A DNA stretch of 32,234 nucleotides from assembly GCA_029218425.1 (NCBI GenBank), contig JAQXRH010000035.1:1-32234 (forward strand), written 5' to 3'. Shown piece by piece: positions 1 through 7,530 of the stretch. The DNA comes from Bacteroidales bacterium. GTDB lineage: Bacteria > Bacteroidota > Bacteroidia > Bacteroidales > Muribaculaceae. The notes under the pieces were generated by a model that was given only the letters and a program-made list of their open reading frames with translations, had not been told where the DNA came from and did no database searches. The position numbers were made by a program, and so were the translations under genes. Within the stretch, counting starts at the first letter, position 1. Each line of letters begins with the position of its first letter.

Positions 1-556
1 TTATGCCGTTGGTGGCAATACCGTATTTGCCGCCAAGCAGGTCGGAGCCTTCGATATAGAACTTGTTGATGTCCTCGCCTTGATATTGTATTTTGCCGGA
101 TTGATCCACGTTGATACCCGGCATACGTCTAAGCACATCACCGATCGAGCGGTCTTGTGCCTGTGCGAAACTTCCGACATTATAAGTAATAGTATCTCCT
201 TGTTCACGGATACGGTCAGCCTTGACCGTTACCTCTTTCAACAGCGTTGTGCCCGGTTCGAGATAAACGGTGAGCGGAAATGAAACACTGTCGAGAGGGA
301 TAGTTTTCTTGGCAAAGCTCATCATTGATACCTCCAACCGACAACCAGCCACCGACGGCAGCGACATGGCGAAGCCGCCGTCGCCTTTCGACGTGGTGTA
401 TTTCTTTATCTTGCCGTCCGCACCCTTGACAATCACAGAAGCCCCGGTCAGCGTCTCGTTGCTCTCCTTGTCGACGACTGTACCAGACACATCGACCTGC
501 GCAACGGTACTGACCGCTACAAAGAGAAATAGCAAGTATATGAAAAACCGTGTCAT
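1..556 (-). CDS. TonB-dependent receptor-like outer-membrane protein, N-terminal part (cut by window edge)
   Basis: Open from the ATG at 556 to the window edge, 185 codons visible. The product starts with a signal peptide (MTRFFIYLLFLFVAVSTVAQ) followed at about residues 21-105 by a carboxypeptidase-regulatory-like beta-sandwich (VDVSGTVVDKESNETLTGAS). From about residue 108 it looks like the start of a TonB receptor plug (LKEVTVKADRI, then DVLRRMPGINVDQSGKIQYQ). Such proteins sit in the outer membrane and usually import or bind a ligand, or act as a TonB-linked channel; the substrate cannot be told. The start overlaps the stop of the upstream GLPGLI gene as ATGA, which implies translational coupling. 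The barrel lies outside the window, so receptor identity rests on the N-terminal domain order and on the known association of GLPGLI genes with this receptor class. Confidence 0.8.
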   Translation of the reverse strand, partial: MTRFFIYLLFLFVAVSTVAQVDVSGTVVDKESNETLTGASVIVKGADGKIKKYTTSKGDGGFAMSLPSVAGCRLEVSMMSFAKKTIPLDSVSFPLTVYLEPGTTLLKEVTVKADRIREQGDTITYNVGSFAQAQDRSIGDVLRRMPGINVDQSGKIQYQGEDINKFYIEGSDLLGGKYGIATNGI

Positions 557-1416
557 AGGTCGTGTGGATAGTTTGTTTCTTCTTTGTCTCGCTGTGGCAC
601 TTTCTTCTCAGAGGCTGTGGGGTTAGATCCCTTTCCGAACATTGACGACATTTTTGCACCAAAGTTGGAATTGGCATATTTCCACCAGTTGTTAAAAAAT
701 TTGTCGCGGGTTACATTGCTTACGCCGTGCTTCTCCCGGTAACAAAGGAAACCGACTTCAGCAAGACCTTTTTGCTTCAATCCGTTGGATACAAATCTAT
801 ATTCGCTGTGATTATCCTCCGCTTCGAGTATCAGGCCCGGTAGCCCACAGAGCTTCCACGGTCCGTCCTGAATCGGTATCTCGGGAGCAAACCACGCAGT
901 CCATCGGCGACCGCGGAAATCTGTCGTAGCCTTGAAGCACTGATAGCCGATTATATCCTTCGACTCGTCTGAAATATCCCATACCGGTTTTTCCCAGTCT
1001 TCATCATAGCGCCAGTCTTCCATCTCGAAATAAGCAGTTTCCGTTACCTTACCTTCGGGATAATTCTTGTAAATAAAACTGCCATATCGCCCGCTACGTT
1101 CAAGCGAGGTTCTGTCGTGCTCTCTCGGATCTTTGTCAAACGAAGCTGCTTCCATCTGAAAATATAGTGCGGGATTATTGAACATAAGCGAATCTCGGTA
1201 TAGACGTGGCACCGAACAGTAAAGCGACATACCATTGCCAATGCGGAGCATGGTTTCTTCATTGAAGTAGTTTGTCTCACGTTTAGTCGTGTCGGTAACT
1301 TCGGTGCGGGTATAATGAACCTCGAGAATCGCAGGTTCTGCATCTCTCACCCAGTTGTCGGCATTGGCTGCAACTGCACCAAAGACCAGAAATATGTAAG
1401 CAAATATTCTCTTCAT
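553..1416 (-). CDS. GLPGLI family protein (second of a tandem pair)
   Basis: 287 residues with a signal peptide (MKRIFAYIFLVFGAVAANA). It carries the family hallmark GPWKLCGLPGLILEAED, with GLPGLI at residues 191-196, preceded by a WTAWFAPEIPIQDG stretch. Two cysteines (C160 and C190) flank this core and recur in the upstream paralogue. The GLPGLI family (TIGR01200/PF09697) is a periplasmic or surface family of Bacteroidetes with no settled biochemical role. The gene overlaps its neighbours on both sides by four bases (ATGA), so it is clearly the middle gene of an operon ending in a TonB receptor-like gene. The C-terminal 40 residues are polar and charged, with no membrane anchor. Confidence 0.9.
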   Translation of the reverse strand: MKRIFAYIFLVFGAVAANADNWVRDAEPAILEVHYTRTEVTDTTKRETNYFNEETMLRIGNGMSLYCSVPRLYRDSLMFNNPALYFQMEAASFDKDPREHDRTSLERSGRYGSFIYKNYPEGKVTETAYFEMEDWRYDEDWEKPVWDISDESKDIIGYQCFKATTDFRGRRWTAWFAPEIPIQDGPWKLCGLPGLILEAEDNHSEYRFVSNGLKQKGLAEVGFLCYREKHGVSNVTRDKFFNNWWKYANSNFGAKMSSMFGKGSNPTASEKKVPQRDKEETNYPHDL

Positions 1417-2291
1417 AAGCAGTGATAATCGGTTTCGAGGTAGTCATACTTTCGGCTTTCTTCGGTTACAGGAGCATCGACACCTCCGCCAAGTTCGTAT
1501 CCTGTCGCAGCCTTGAACATCGCATTACTGTTTTCTCTGTAATGCCTTAATGCCCGGAGCATGTCTTTTCTGTCCATCTTCTCATACTCTGTATTGAAAA
1601 TCGGGGTAATAGGCTGTGAGCTTGTTTCAATTCCGGTAACAGTAAAGCGATGTTGTCCTGACGGTTCGCTTGCCTCCATTATAAGCCCCGGCAGTCCGCA
1701 AAACTTCCATGGTCCGTCTTGTATAGGAATTTCAGGAGTGAACCAAACTGTCCATTTGCGACCGTGATAATCTGTTGTCGCCATGATGCACTTATAGTCC
1801 AGTATTGTTTTGGTGCTATCTTCTGCTATTACCCAGTCGATTTCAGAGAAAGGTTCATCATAGTAACCACATTCACCCATCCCGGCTTCATCGTAGGTGG
1901 TGGAAACAGATTTGTCAAAATCTTTAAGCACATAAAGCCTTGAGTGATAGACGACCCCTTCCATAGCGCTGCGGTCGCGATTTTGAACATATGCTGCGGC
2001 AGCAGCATCAAACATCTGCCTTTCCTTTGCTCGCCCCGATGGTGTGGAAAGCAACGAATCCCGATACTCTGTACTTGGACAATAAAACTTGCTCTGATTC
2101 TGATTGGCAAGCAATATAAACGGTGTATCCTTTTCTATCACACCATCCTCGCCACGCAGAACCTTATAATAATAGTTATACCCCACTTTTATTTCTGCAC
2201 AGGGATATTCCTGTTTCTTCTTCGCCTCGACTCCCAGAGCGATGCATAGAAGAGCTAATATTGTTATAAGTCGGTCTATATTCATAGCCAT
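1413..2291 (-). CDS. GLPGLI family protein (first of a tandem pair)
   Basis: 292 residues. The N-terminal signal peptide (MAMNIDRLITILALLCIALG) could start at the first or third codon. The family core GPWKFCGLPGLIMEAS is at about residues 193-208 and is preceded by ATTDYHGRKWTVWFTPEI, nearly the same as in the following gene, so the two are diverged tandem duplicates. C168 and C198 match the cysteine pair of the paralogue. It is the first gene of the three-gene operon, and the next gene starts within its stop codon. The upstream region is long and holds a candidate structured leader. Function is unknown for the family; export to the periplasm or surface is inferred from the signal peptide. 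Confidence 0.9.
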   Translation of the reverse strand: MAMNIDRLITILALLCIALGVEAKKKQEYPCAEIKVGYNYYYKVLRGEDGVIEKDTPFILLANQNQSKFYCPSTEYRDSLLSTPSGRAKERQMFDAAAAAYVQNRDRSAMEGVVYHSRLYVLKDFDKSVSTTYDEAGMGECGYYDEPFSEIDWVIAEDSTKTILDYKCIMATTDYHGRKWTVWFTPEIPIQDGPWKFCGLPGLIMEASEPSGQHRFTVTGIETSSQPITPIFNTEYEKMDRKDMLRALRHYRENSNAMFKAATGYELGGGVDAPVTEESRKYDYLETDYHCL

Positions 2292-2350
2292 ATATAGTTC
2301 TCCACAGGCTCAATAGAGAGATGATTTATGAAAAGAAAACGTGAGTCAAC

Positions 2351-2496
2351 TATGCCACGTCTTAGTTTGTAGGTCGTAGGAAACCTTTGATGCAGATGTA
2401 ACAATAGTGACCCACGCTATATGCGTGAGAACCACTATGCTATCCCTTGCATCGGTTTCTGAATTTCCTACGTTCACAAACTACAAGATAAGCATA
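2351..2496 (-). ncRNA. Candidate structured RNA: long imperfect hairpin in the leader of the GLPGLI operon
   Basis: The stretch folds on itself. The apex CACGC/GCGTG (2413-2417 with 2423-2427) closes a TATAT loop. Further pairs are ATAGTG 2404-2409 with 2433-2438, GATGCA 2389-2394 with 2448-2453, CGTAGGAAA 2375-2383 with 2464-2472, AGTTTGT 2364-2370 with 2476-2482, and TATGC 2351-2355 with 2492-2496. Strand is uncertain; minus is chosen because a TATATTTG box lies just upstream on that strand and the GLPGLI genes follow. It could instead be a palindromic mobile-element remnant. I do not recognise it as a named RNA family. Confidence 0.3.
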
Positions 2497-2547
2497 ACGC
2501 TTCTTATTTTTCCAAAATGTCGTGGAAAGGCTATGCCATTCCGACGG

Positions 2548-2555
2548 CAAATATA
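2548..2555 (-). promoter_or_regulatory. Candidate -7 box (TATATTTG) for the GLPGLI operon
   Basis: The minus strand reads TATATTTG, matching the Bacteroidetes -7 consensus TAnnTTTG. No good -33 TTTG is seen at the usual distance. A start here would give a leader of roughly 250 bases that includes the long hairpin. Confidence 0.35.
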
Positions 2556-2618
2556 ACTATTATTTGCGAAACTATCGGCTTATCTCACAAATTTCACGAA
2601 AAATACCTTTGCATCACG

Positions 2619-2660
2619 GCTCTATCATTTAAGATTGCGTTGCAATCTCAATGATAGAGC
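2619..2660. repeat. Hairpin overlapping a copy of the 18-base inverted-end motif
   Basis: GCTCTATCATT (2619-2629) pairs with 2650-2660 and AGATTGC (2632-2638) pairs with GCAATCT (2642-2648), leaving a 3-base loop. Its left side, 2615-2632, differs by one base from the 18-base ends of the element at 2859-2974, so it is probably a related mobile-element end. The weak TATTTTATAG after it on the plus strand makes a true terminator unlikely. Confidence 0.55.
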
Positions 2661-2771
2661 TATTTTATAGTAGATGTTATGGTTCAATAAATGACATTAT
2701 TATGTTGATATTCAGCGAAATAAGTGTTTTCTTATATTAATGATTTTGGGGTGAGTGGATGGTGATTCGTT

Positions 2772-2837
2772 GGGAAAAGTGTAAGGGTTGGTTGATTATT
2801 CCCTTGAAAAAGTGTAACAATCACTTGTTTATTCCGA
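2772..2837. repeat. Imperfect tandem repeat, two units of about 33 bases
   Basis: Unit one begins GGGAAAAGTGTAA and ends TTGATTATTCC. Unit two begins TTGAAAAAGTGTAA and ends TTGTTTATTCC. The ends of the units match well and the centres differ. It may be a remnant of insertion-sequence ends; no gene is attached. Confidence 0.4.
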
Positions 2838-2858
2838 GAGTAAATTTTTGGGAAAATC

Positions 2859-2974
2859 CACGGCTCTTTCATTTAAAATAAGAAAAAAATTCGTGCCGCA
2901 GGGCAGTATCTTGGAACAACTGATGAATTTTGCCGACTCAGTCCCCGTTTTTCTCCTTAAATGAAAGAGCCGTG
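2859..2974. mobile_element. 116-base MITE-like element with perfect 18-base terminal inverted repeats
   Basis: The left end CACGGCTCTTTCATTTAA (2859-2876) is exactly reverse-complemented at 2957-2974. The interior has a short reading frame with no start codon (residues like FVPQGSILEQLMNFADSVP) that stops at 2964 inside the right end. This looks like an internally deleted transposon that keeps a few codons of its transposase or passenger gene. No clear target-site duplication is visible. The transposon family is not identified. Confidence 0.5.
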
Positions 2975-3101
2975 TTTAAAACCGGGAATAATCATGAAAA
3001 CTACCGCAGGCGTTAATCATCGTAAAGTAGTCTGTTCCCGGCGCTTTTCGCTCATAAAACGTGCGTTTTCAGCGGGAAAGCAATAAAAAGATAGGCGAAA
3101 A

Positions 3102-3133
3102 TTTGGTGGCGGAGGAAAAAAGATGTAATTTTG
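3102..3133 (+). promoter_or_regulatory. Promoter of rplS
   Basis: TTTG at 3102-3105 and TAATTTTG at 3126-3133 are separated by 20 bases, a good match to the primary Bacteroidetes sigma-factor promoter. Transcription would start near 3140, giving a leader of about 75 bases. The leader contains a small hairpin (GCGAG ... CTCGC around 3159-3177) that might act in ribosomal-protein autoregulation; that role is speculation. Confidence 0.7.
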
Positions 3134-3213
3134 CGCTCGGAAAAGCGTAATCTCTGGCGAGACACGGTTGCTCGCGAATATTGCGTAGTTGTTAACATTT
3201 TAAAAATTGTAAA

Positions 3214-3573
3214 ATGGATTTAATTAAAGTAGCCGAGGAGGCTTTTGCCACGGCAAAGCAATTTGATGAATTCGGCCCGGGCGACACTATTACCGTAGCA
3301 TACCGTATCAAAGAAGGTAACAAAGAGCGTATCCAGCAGTATCGCGGTGTAGTAATCAAAATTTCAGGAGAAGGCGTTAAGAAACGTTTCACAGTGCGCA
3401 AGATGTCGGACAATATCGGTGTTGAGCGTATCTTCCCCATCGAGTCGCCGTTCATTGACTCTATCGTAGTCAACAAGTATGGTAAAGTACGTCGTGCAAA
3501 ACTTTATTATCTGCGTAAACTTACCGGTAAGAAAGCTCGTATCAAAGAGCGCCGCGTAAACAACGCTAAATAA
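3214..3573 (+). CDS. rplS: 50S ribosomal protein L19
   Basis: 119 residues, the normal L19 length. It begins [20 protein letters not shown] and carries the L19 signature [20 protein letters not shown], with the basic C-terminus [18 protein letters not shown]19 lies at the 30S-50S interface of the ribosome. The gene is monocistronic here, between its own TTTG/TAATTTTG promoter and a strong hairpin terminator. The usual trmD/rimM partners of other phyla are absent. Confidence 0.97.
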   Translation: MDLIKVAEEAFATAKQFDEFGPGDTITVAYRIKEGNKERIQQYRGVVIKISGEGVKKRFTVRKMSDNIGVERIFPIESPFIDSIVVNKYGKVRRAKLYYLRKLTGKKARIKERRVNNAK

Positions 3574-3599
3574 ATAGCGACATAGCTTTAAAGATACCC

Positions 3600-3637
3600 A
3601 AAAGGGGTGCATCACTTGCAAGTGGTGCACCCCTTTT
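3600..3637. terminator. Bidirectional intrinsic terminator between rplS and xpt
   Basis: AAAAGGGGTGCA (3600-3611) pairs with TGCACCCCTTTT (3626-3637), extended inward by CACTT/AAGTG. The A and T tracts at the two bases let it work for rplS on the plus strand and for xpt on the minus strand. Confidence 0.85.
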
Positions 3638-3678
3638 CGGTTGTAATAGCTGCTCGATGTAAACTGTAGGATGTCAAA

Positions 3679-4248
3679 TTAGTCGCGGAATTTGATTTGG
3701 CCGTCGTCGTCGGCATCGATGATGGCGAGCGATTTGATGTCGTAGCCTTCGCGGCGGAGTTGGTCGCCACCGCCTTGAAATCCTTTTTCGATGATGAAAC
3801 ACATGGCTTCAAGGTTGGCTCCGGCCATAGTGCAGAGGTCGATGGCACCGCGCGCGGCATTTCCGTAGGCGAGGAAGTCGTCGACGAATACTACGTTGTC
3901 GTCGGCCGAGAGGAAGTCTTCAGCGATGCAAACGGTGTACCAACGGTCCTTGGTGAACGAGTGCACTTCGGTGATGTAGAAGTCGCTCATCGTCTTGGGC
4001 GTTTTCTTTTTGATGAAGACGACGGGTAGCTGCATGACGTAGCCGAGAAGTATTGCGGGAGCTATGCCGCTTGCTTCGATGGTGATGATTTTGTTGATTT
4101 TGCGGCCTTCGAGTCGGCGTGCAAATTCTTTTGCCACTTCCATCATCAGGTTGGGGTCGAGCTGGTGATTAAGGAAACTGTCGACTTTGATGATGCCTCC
4201 GGGGAGGGCGCGGCCGTCTTGCATGATGCGTTGGCGTAGAAGTTCCAT
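3679..4248 (-). CDS. xpt: Xanthine phosphoribosyltransferase
   Basis: 189 residues, typical for the enzyme. It converts xanthine and PRPP to XMP for purine salvage in the cytoplasm. The N-terminus [19 protein letters not shown] and the segment [20 protein letters not shown] are characteristic of Xpt. The PRPP-binding loop [16 protein letters not shown] lies at about residues 118-133. It is the last gene of a minus-strand run after the MurF-Alr gene (31-base gap) and ends before the bidirectional terminator. No purine riboswitch precedes it, as expected for a promoter-distal gene. Confidence 0.93.
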   Translation of the reverse strand: MELLRQRIMQDGRALPGGIIKVDSFLNHQLDPNLMMEVAKEFARRLEGRKINKIITIEASGIAPAILLGYVMQLPVVFIKKKTPKTMSDFYITEVHSFTKDRWYTVCIAEDFLSADDNVVFVDDFLAYGNAARGAIDLCTMAGANLEAMCFIIEKGFQGGGDQLRREGYDIKSLAIIDADDDGQIKFRD

Positions 4249-4279
4249 GGCTGTAGTTGATTATGAGAAAATGTATATA

Positions 4280-6559
4280 TTATTCGCGGTAGTATATGCG
4301 TTTTACTCGAGGAGATATCGAGGTGAGTATTTCGTAGGGTATTGTCGAGAGGGTGTCGGCGAGCATCTGTGGGGTGATGGTGTCGCCGAATATTTCCACT
4401 CTGTCGCCCACGGAGCAGCAGGCGTCGGTGACGTCGATCATGCATATATCCATGCATATAGAGCCTACGGTGGGGCAGGGCGTGCCGTTGACGATGAACG
4501 ATGCGTTGCCGTAACCGAGGTGACGGTCGATGCCGTCGGCGTAGCCTACCGGCACTGTGGCTATCACGGAGTCGCGCGACAAGCGTCCGCGTCGGTTGTA
4601 GCCTACCGTGTCGCCGGCTTTCCAATGCTTTATGGATATGATGGTGGAAGTGAGGCGCGACACGTTGCGCAAGGCGTCCATAGAGCCGTCGGCCATGGTG
4701 GGCACGCCGTAGAGGCCTATACCGAGGCGCACGAAGTCGTGCTGGAATTGCGGGAAACGTATTATGCCGGTGGAGTTGAGGATGTGCCGTTGTATGTCGT
4801 AAGGTAGGATGGCTGAGAGGACGGCGTAGCAACGGTCGAAGATGGCGAATTGGTTGAGGGTGTAGTCGTCCTCGGCAGGGTCGTCGGCGCAAGCGAGGTG
4901 GGAGAACATCGTCTTGGCGTAGATGTGGCGTTGGTCGGCGAGCATGGTGCCCAGACGGGGCATATCCTCTTCGACGAAGCCGAGGCGCCGCATCCCGGTC
5001 TCTATCTTGAGGTGGATGGGGAAGCGCACGCCCTCGTCGTAGCTGTCGAAATGGGCTATGAGCTGTTGGAGAAGCTCGAAGCTGTATACTTCAGGCTCGA
5101 GGTTGTAGAGGTATAGCGAGTGGAAGTCGTGGGCCCGCGGGTTGAGCACTATTATCGGCATGGAGATGCCGCAGCGGCGTAGCTCGACCCCTTCGTCGAC
5201 CACGGCGACGGCTATGTAGGCGGCGCCCTGCTCCTGGAGCGTGCGTGCCAATTCTACCGAACCGGCGCCGTAGCCGTGGGCCTTGAGCATGCATATTATG
5301 CCCGTGGTGGGTTTTATTTTCGAGCGGAAGAAGTTGAAATTGTGCACCATGGCGTCGAGGTTCACCTCCATGAGGGTCTCGTGCTGCTTGTCCTCGAGTA
5401 TTGCTACCACGTTGTCGACGCTGTGGCCGGTGGCGGTGTTGACCACGATTATTTCGTCGTGGAAGTCGTTTTTGACTATGTTGTCGGGGCTGTTGAGCGA
5501 GGTGGTGCGGTAGCTCTTGATGCCGTATCGGTCCACGATGTCGCGAAGATCGTCGGGGAAGCGGGCCGCGGTGGTGGTGTCGACGATAAGTGAGAGCGAC
5601 GCGTAGCCTCCTGCTTGACGGCGGGCGAAGTCTAAGGCTCCGCAGAGCGACACGGGGTCGTCGCTGAGGCGATTGGCTATGATGCGGCAGTTGTTGACGC
5701 CATCTACCACGTCGAGACGCGTGATGGGGCGTAGCGGCGAGGCGGGTATGTCGACCTTTATGCCGAGGATTTCGGCGAGCTTCTCGACGTAGATGATGCT
5801 GTCGGTGAACGACTTGCCGTGCCCGGCGTCGACGCCGATGAGCTGCTTGTCGGGGTAGGCGGCATGGAGGAGCTCGTGCTGGTCGGGGTCGTCGGCATTG
5901 TAGATGATGGTATGGCAGGTGGCGAACAGGAGTATCTTCTCTGCGATTTTGTTTCGCCGGTTGTCGAAACCGCTGTCGTGCTCGTCGGTGATGACGGAGA
6001 GGATGCCGATGTCGGGGCGTATCATTTTCTCAAGGCGCGCCATTTCCCCTTTTTGCGATATACCGGCTTCGACGATGGCGATGTCGGCGTCGTCGCGGAG
6101 TTGCCATAGCGATAGGGGGACGCCTACTTGCGAGTTGTAGGAGCGCGGGCTTCGGGTGATGGTCTTGCCGCAAGGGCTGGCGTAGGTGTTGAAGAGCTCT
6201 TTGATGGTGGTCTTGCCGATGCTTCCGGTGATGGCTACCATGGTGGCTTTTAGCTTGTTGCGGCATAGGCTGCCTATGCTTTGGAGCGCGGCAGTGGTGT
6301 CGTCGACCACTATGTAGTTGATAGCGTCGGTGGCCCATTGCGGGTCGATATGGTCGACGATGAAGTTGCCTACACCTTTGTCAATCAGCTCCTTGACATA
6401 GGCGTGGCCGTCGTTGTTGGCGGTGCGCAGTGCCACGAAGAGGGTCGAAGCGGGGTCGCACAGCAAGCGGCTATCGGTGAGGAGGTAGTCGATGTCGCAG
6501 GGATAGATGTTGCGGCGAGAGTGGAATAGGGCTGCTATTTCTGATATGCTGAATTTCAT
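4280..6559 (-). CDS. MurF-like/alanine racemase fusion protein with a degenerate MurF half
   Basis: 759 residues from the ATG at 6559, which overlaps the stop of the GSCFA gene (ATGA); a longer reading frame upstream is an artefact. Residues 397-759 are a complete PLP alanine racemase (L-Ala to D-Ala for peptidoglycan): K426 in MLKAHGYGAG, R611 in VRLGIGLYG, Y654 in DTVGYNRRG, and SICMD near 700. Residues 1-396 resemble MurF, the UDP-MurNAc-tripeptide:D-Ala-D-Ala ligase, with LLTDSR, RSPRSYNSQVGVPLS and VEAGISQKGEM. The P-loop, however, reads GSIGKT (112-117) instead of GxNGKT. The usual NDSYNxD motif reads IANRLSDDP (294-302). The segment between NADD (221-224) and RLDVVDG (281-287) is 57 residues, roughly 70 shorter than I recall for Bacteroides homologues. 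Racemase activity is likely; ligase activity is doubtful. Confidence 0.88.
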   Translation of the reverse strand: MKFSISEIAALFHSRRNIYPCDIDYLLTDSRLLCDPASTLFVALRTANNDGHAYVKELIDKGVGNFIVDHIDPQWATDAINYIVVDDTTAALQSIGSLCRNKLKATMVAITGSIGKTTIKELFNTYASPCGKTITRSPRSYNSQVGVPLSLWQLRDDADIAIVEAGISQKGEMARLEKMIRPDIGILSVITDEHDSGFDNRRNKIAEKILLFATCHTIIYNADDPDQHELLHAAYPDKQLIGVDAGHGKSFTDSIIYVEKLAEILGIKVDIPASPLRPITRLDVVDGVNNCRIIANRLSDDPVSLCGALDFARRQAGGYASLSLIVDTTTAARFPDDLRDIVDRYGIKSYRTTSLNSPDNIVKNDFHDEIIVVNTATGHSVDNVVAILEDKQHETLMEVNLDAMVHNFNFFRSKIKPTTGIICMLKAHGYGAGSVELARTLQEQGAAYIAVAVVDEGVELRRCGISMPIIVLNPRAHDFHSLYLYNLEPEVYSFELLQQLIAHFDSYDEGVRFPIHLKIETGMRRLGFVEEDMPRLGTMLADQRHIYAKTMFSHLACADDPAEDDYTLNQFAIFDRCYAVLSAILPYDIQRHILNSTGIIRFPQFQHDFVRLGIGLYGVPTMADGSMDALRNVSRLTSTIISIKHWKAGDTVGYNRRGRLSRDSVIATVPVGYADGIDRHLGYGNASFIVNGTPCPTVGSICMDICMIDVTDACCSVGDRVEIFGDTITPQMLADTLSTIPYEILTSISPRVKRIYYRE

Positions 6560-7512
6560 TGCGTCAGTGAAATAAATCGTTGTAATAAATCGGTGTTGCT
6601 GCCGGCGAGTTCTTTGGCCATCGACAGCGTGGCGTCGCGGAATTCGATGGCGGCTTGGGGCGATGAGTGGCGGTGGGCCATGCGTTGTGTTAGTTTGCCC
6701 CATTGGTCGGCGAGGGCTATGGTGGCGGCTGTCATTGTTGATTGCCGGAATGTCTGGTACACGTAGTCGACAGCTTGCGAGGAAGGGTGGACCATGTCGT
6801 CGGCATACCAACGGTAGTCGCGGAGGTCGTCGACGACGATTTCGTAGGAGGGGAAGTAGCTTACTTGGTTGCTGCAAAGGTCGTTGACGGCGACAATGAG
6901 CGTGGATTTTGACAGGCGGTCGCGCTGCAGACCGTAGCCTATGTGCCGCACCGGACTGACGGTGAATATCACCTTCATCGCCGGGTTGAGCGACGAAAGC
7001 CTGTGGAGCAGGGGCTGCCATTGCGAGGTGATGTCGCCTACGCTGAGCGCTTCGACGTGGAATTGCGAGGCCGGCTGTTTGTGGCAGTTGGCGGCTATGC
7101 GTCCCGATGGGATGTGGCGGTGAGCGATGGCCGAACCGAAGGTCACAATCAGCAAGTCGGCGGTGAGCAATCGCTGCCGGGTGCTTTCAACGCTTTCGTT
7201 GAGCATGCGCAGGGTGGCATCGCGGTCGGGAAGGGCAAACCGGGAGTGGCGGCGTAGCGAGCGCCACGTGCCGTCGACTTGGAATAGCTCGTCGGCCGTG
7301 AAAGGGCGATTGTCCAATGCGTCGGTTATGGCGTCGGCAATGCTTGCGGGGTTGAAAAGGGTGCCCATGGGGTTGACGGCGACATCGAATAGCTGGTGGC
7401 GCATGCGGCTGCCTATCTCGTCGGTAAAGCAGGAGCCCATCATGACTATCGAAGACGTAAGGTCGATGTCGACGTCGAGCCTGTCAACCGATATTTCCGT
7501 GTGCCATTTCAT
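6556..7512 (-). CDS. GSCFA domain-containing protein
   Basis: 318 residues. The family-naming motif is at the N-terminus (MMGSCFTDEIG, GSCF at 26-29), and DDMVHPSSQAVDYVYQTF near residue 245 supplies an Asp-x-x-His pair. This pattern fits an SGNH/GDSL-like hydrolase fold with serine 27 as nucleophile. The substrate is unknown; esterase action on a cell-wall or surface polysaccharide is inference from its place next to the cell-wall gene. No signal peptide is seen, so it is probably cytoplasmic. It lies 18 bases after the OmpA-family gene and overlaps the MurF-Alr start by four bases. Confidence 0.9.
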   Translation of the reverse strand: MKWHTEISVDRLDVDIDLTSSIVMMGSCFTDEIGSRMRHQLFDVAVNPMGTLFNPASIADAITDALDNRPFTADELFQVDGTWRSLRRHSRFALPDRDATLRMLNESVESTRQRLLTADLLIVTFGSAIAHRHIPSGRIAANCHKQPASQFHVEALSVGDITSQWQPLLHRLSSLNPAMKVIFTVSPVRHIGYGLQRDRLSKSTLIVAVNDLCSNQVSYFPSYEIVVDDLRDYRWYADDMVHPSSQAVDYVYQTFRQSTMTAATIALADQWGKLTQRMAHRHSSPQAAIEFRDATLSMAKELAGSNTDLLQRFISLTQ

Positions 7513-7530
7513 TGCTGCATGAAGATGAAA

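Larger units (their letters stand above)
2292..3213. other. 922-base gene-free region with repeat and insertion-element debris
   Basis: No credible coding sequence lies between the GLPGLI operon (minus) and rplS (plus). The region holds a 146-base imperfect hairpin, a minus-strand TATATTTG promoter-like box, a 42-base hairpin, an imperfect direct repeat of about 33 bases, a 116-base element with perfect 18-base inverted ends, and the rplS promoter. The 18-base end motif occurs three times in all. The picture is of divergent promoters separated by decayed mobile DNA. Confidence 0.7.

Noticed and set aside
2351-2496. 6S RNA as the identity of the long hairpin
   Set aside because: There is no large central open bubble between two long arms, and internal loops are small and spread; the evidence does not favour 6S over other structures.
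3640-4300. Purine riboswitch controlling xpt
   Set aside because: xpt follows MurF-Alr by only 31 bases, leaving no room for an aptamer, and no purine-aptamer core is seen.
4146-4892. 248-codon reading frame on the minus strand
   Set aside because: Its product is an Arg/His/Pro-rich shadow of the alanine racemase frame and overlaps xpt; no family resemblance.
6560-7021. In-frame extension of the MurF-Alr reading frame to 7021
   Set aside because: The extra 154 residues are arginine/proline-rich and out of frame with the well-supported GSCFA gene on the same strand; the family-like start MKFSISEIAALF at 6559 overlaps the GSCFA stop.
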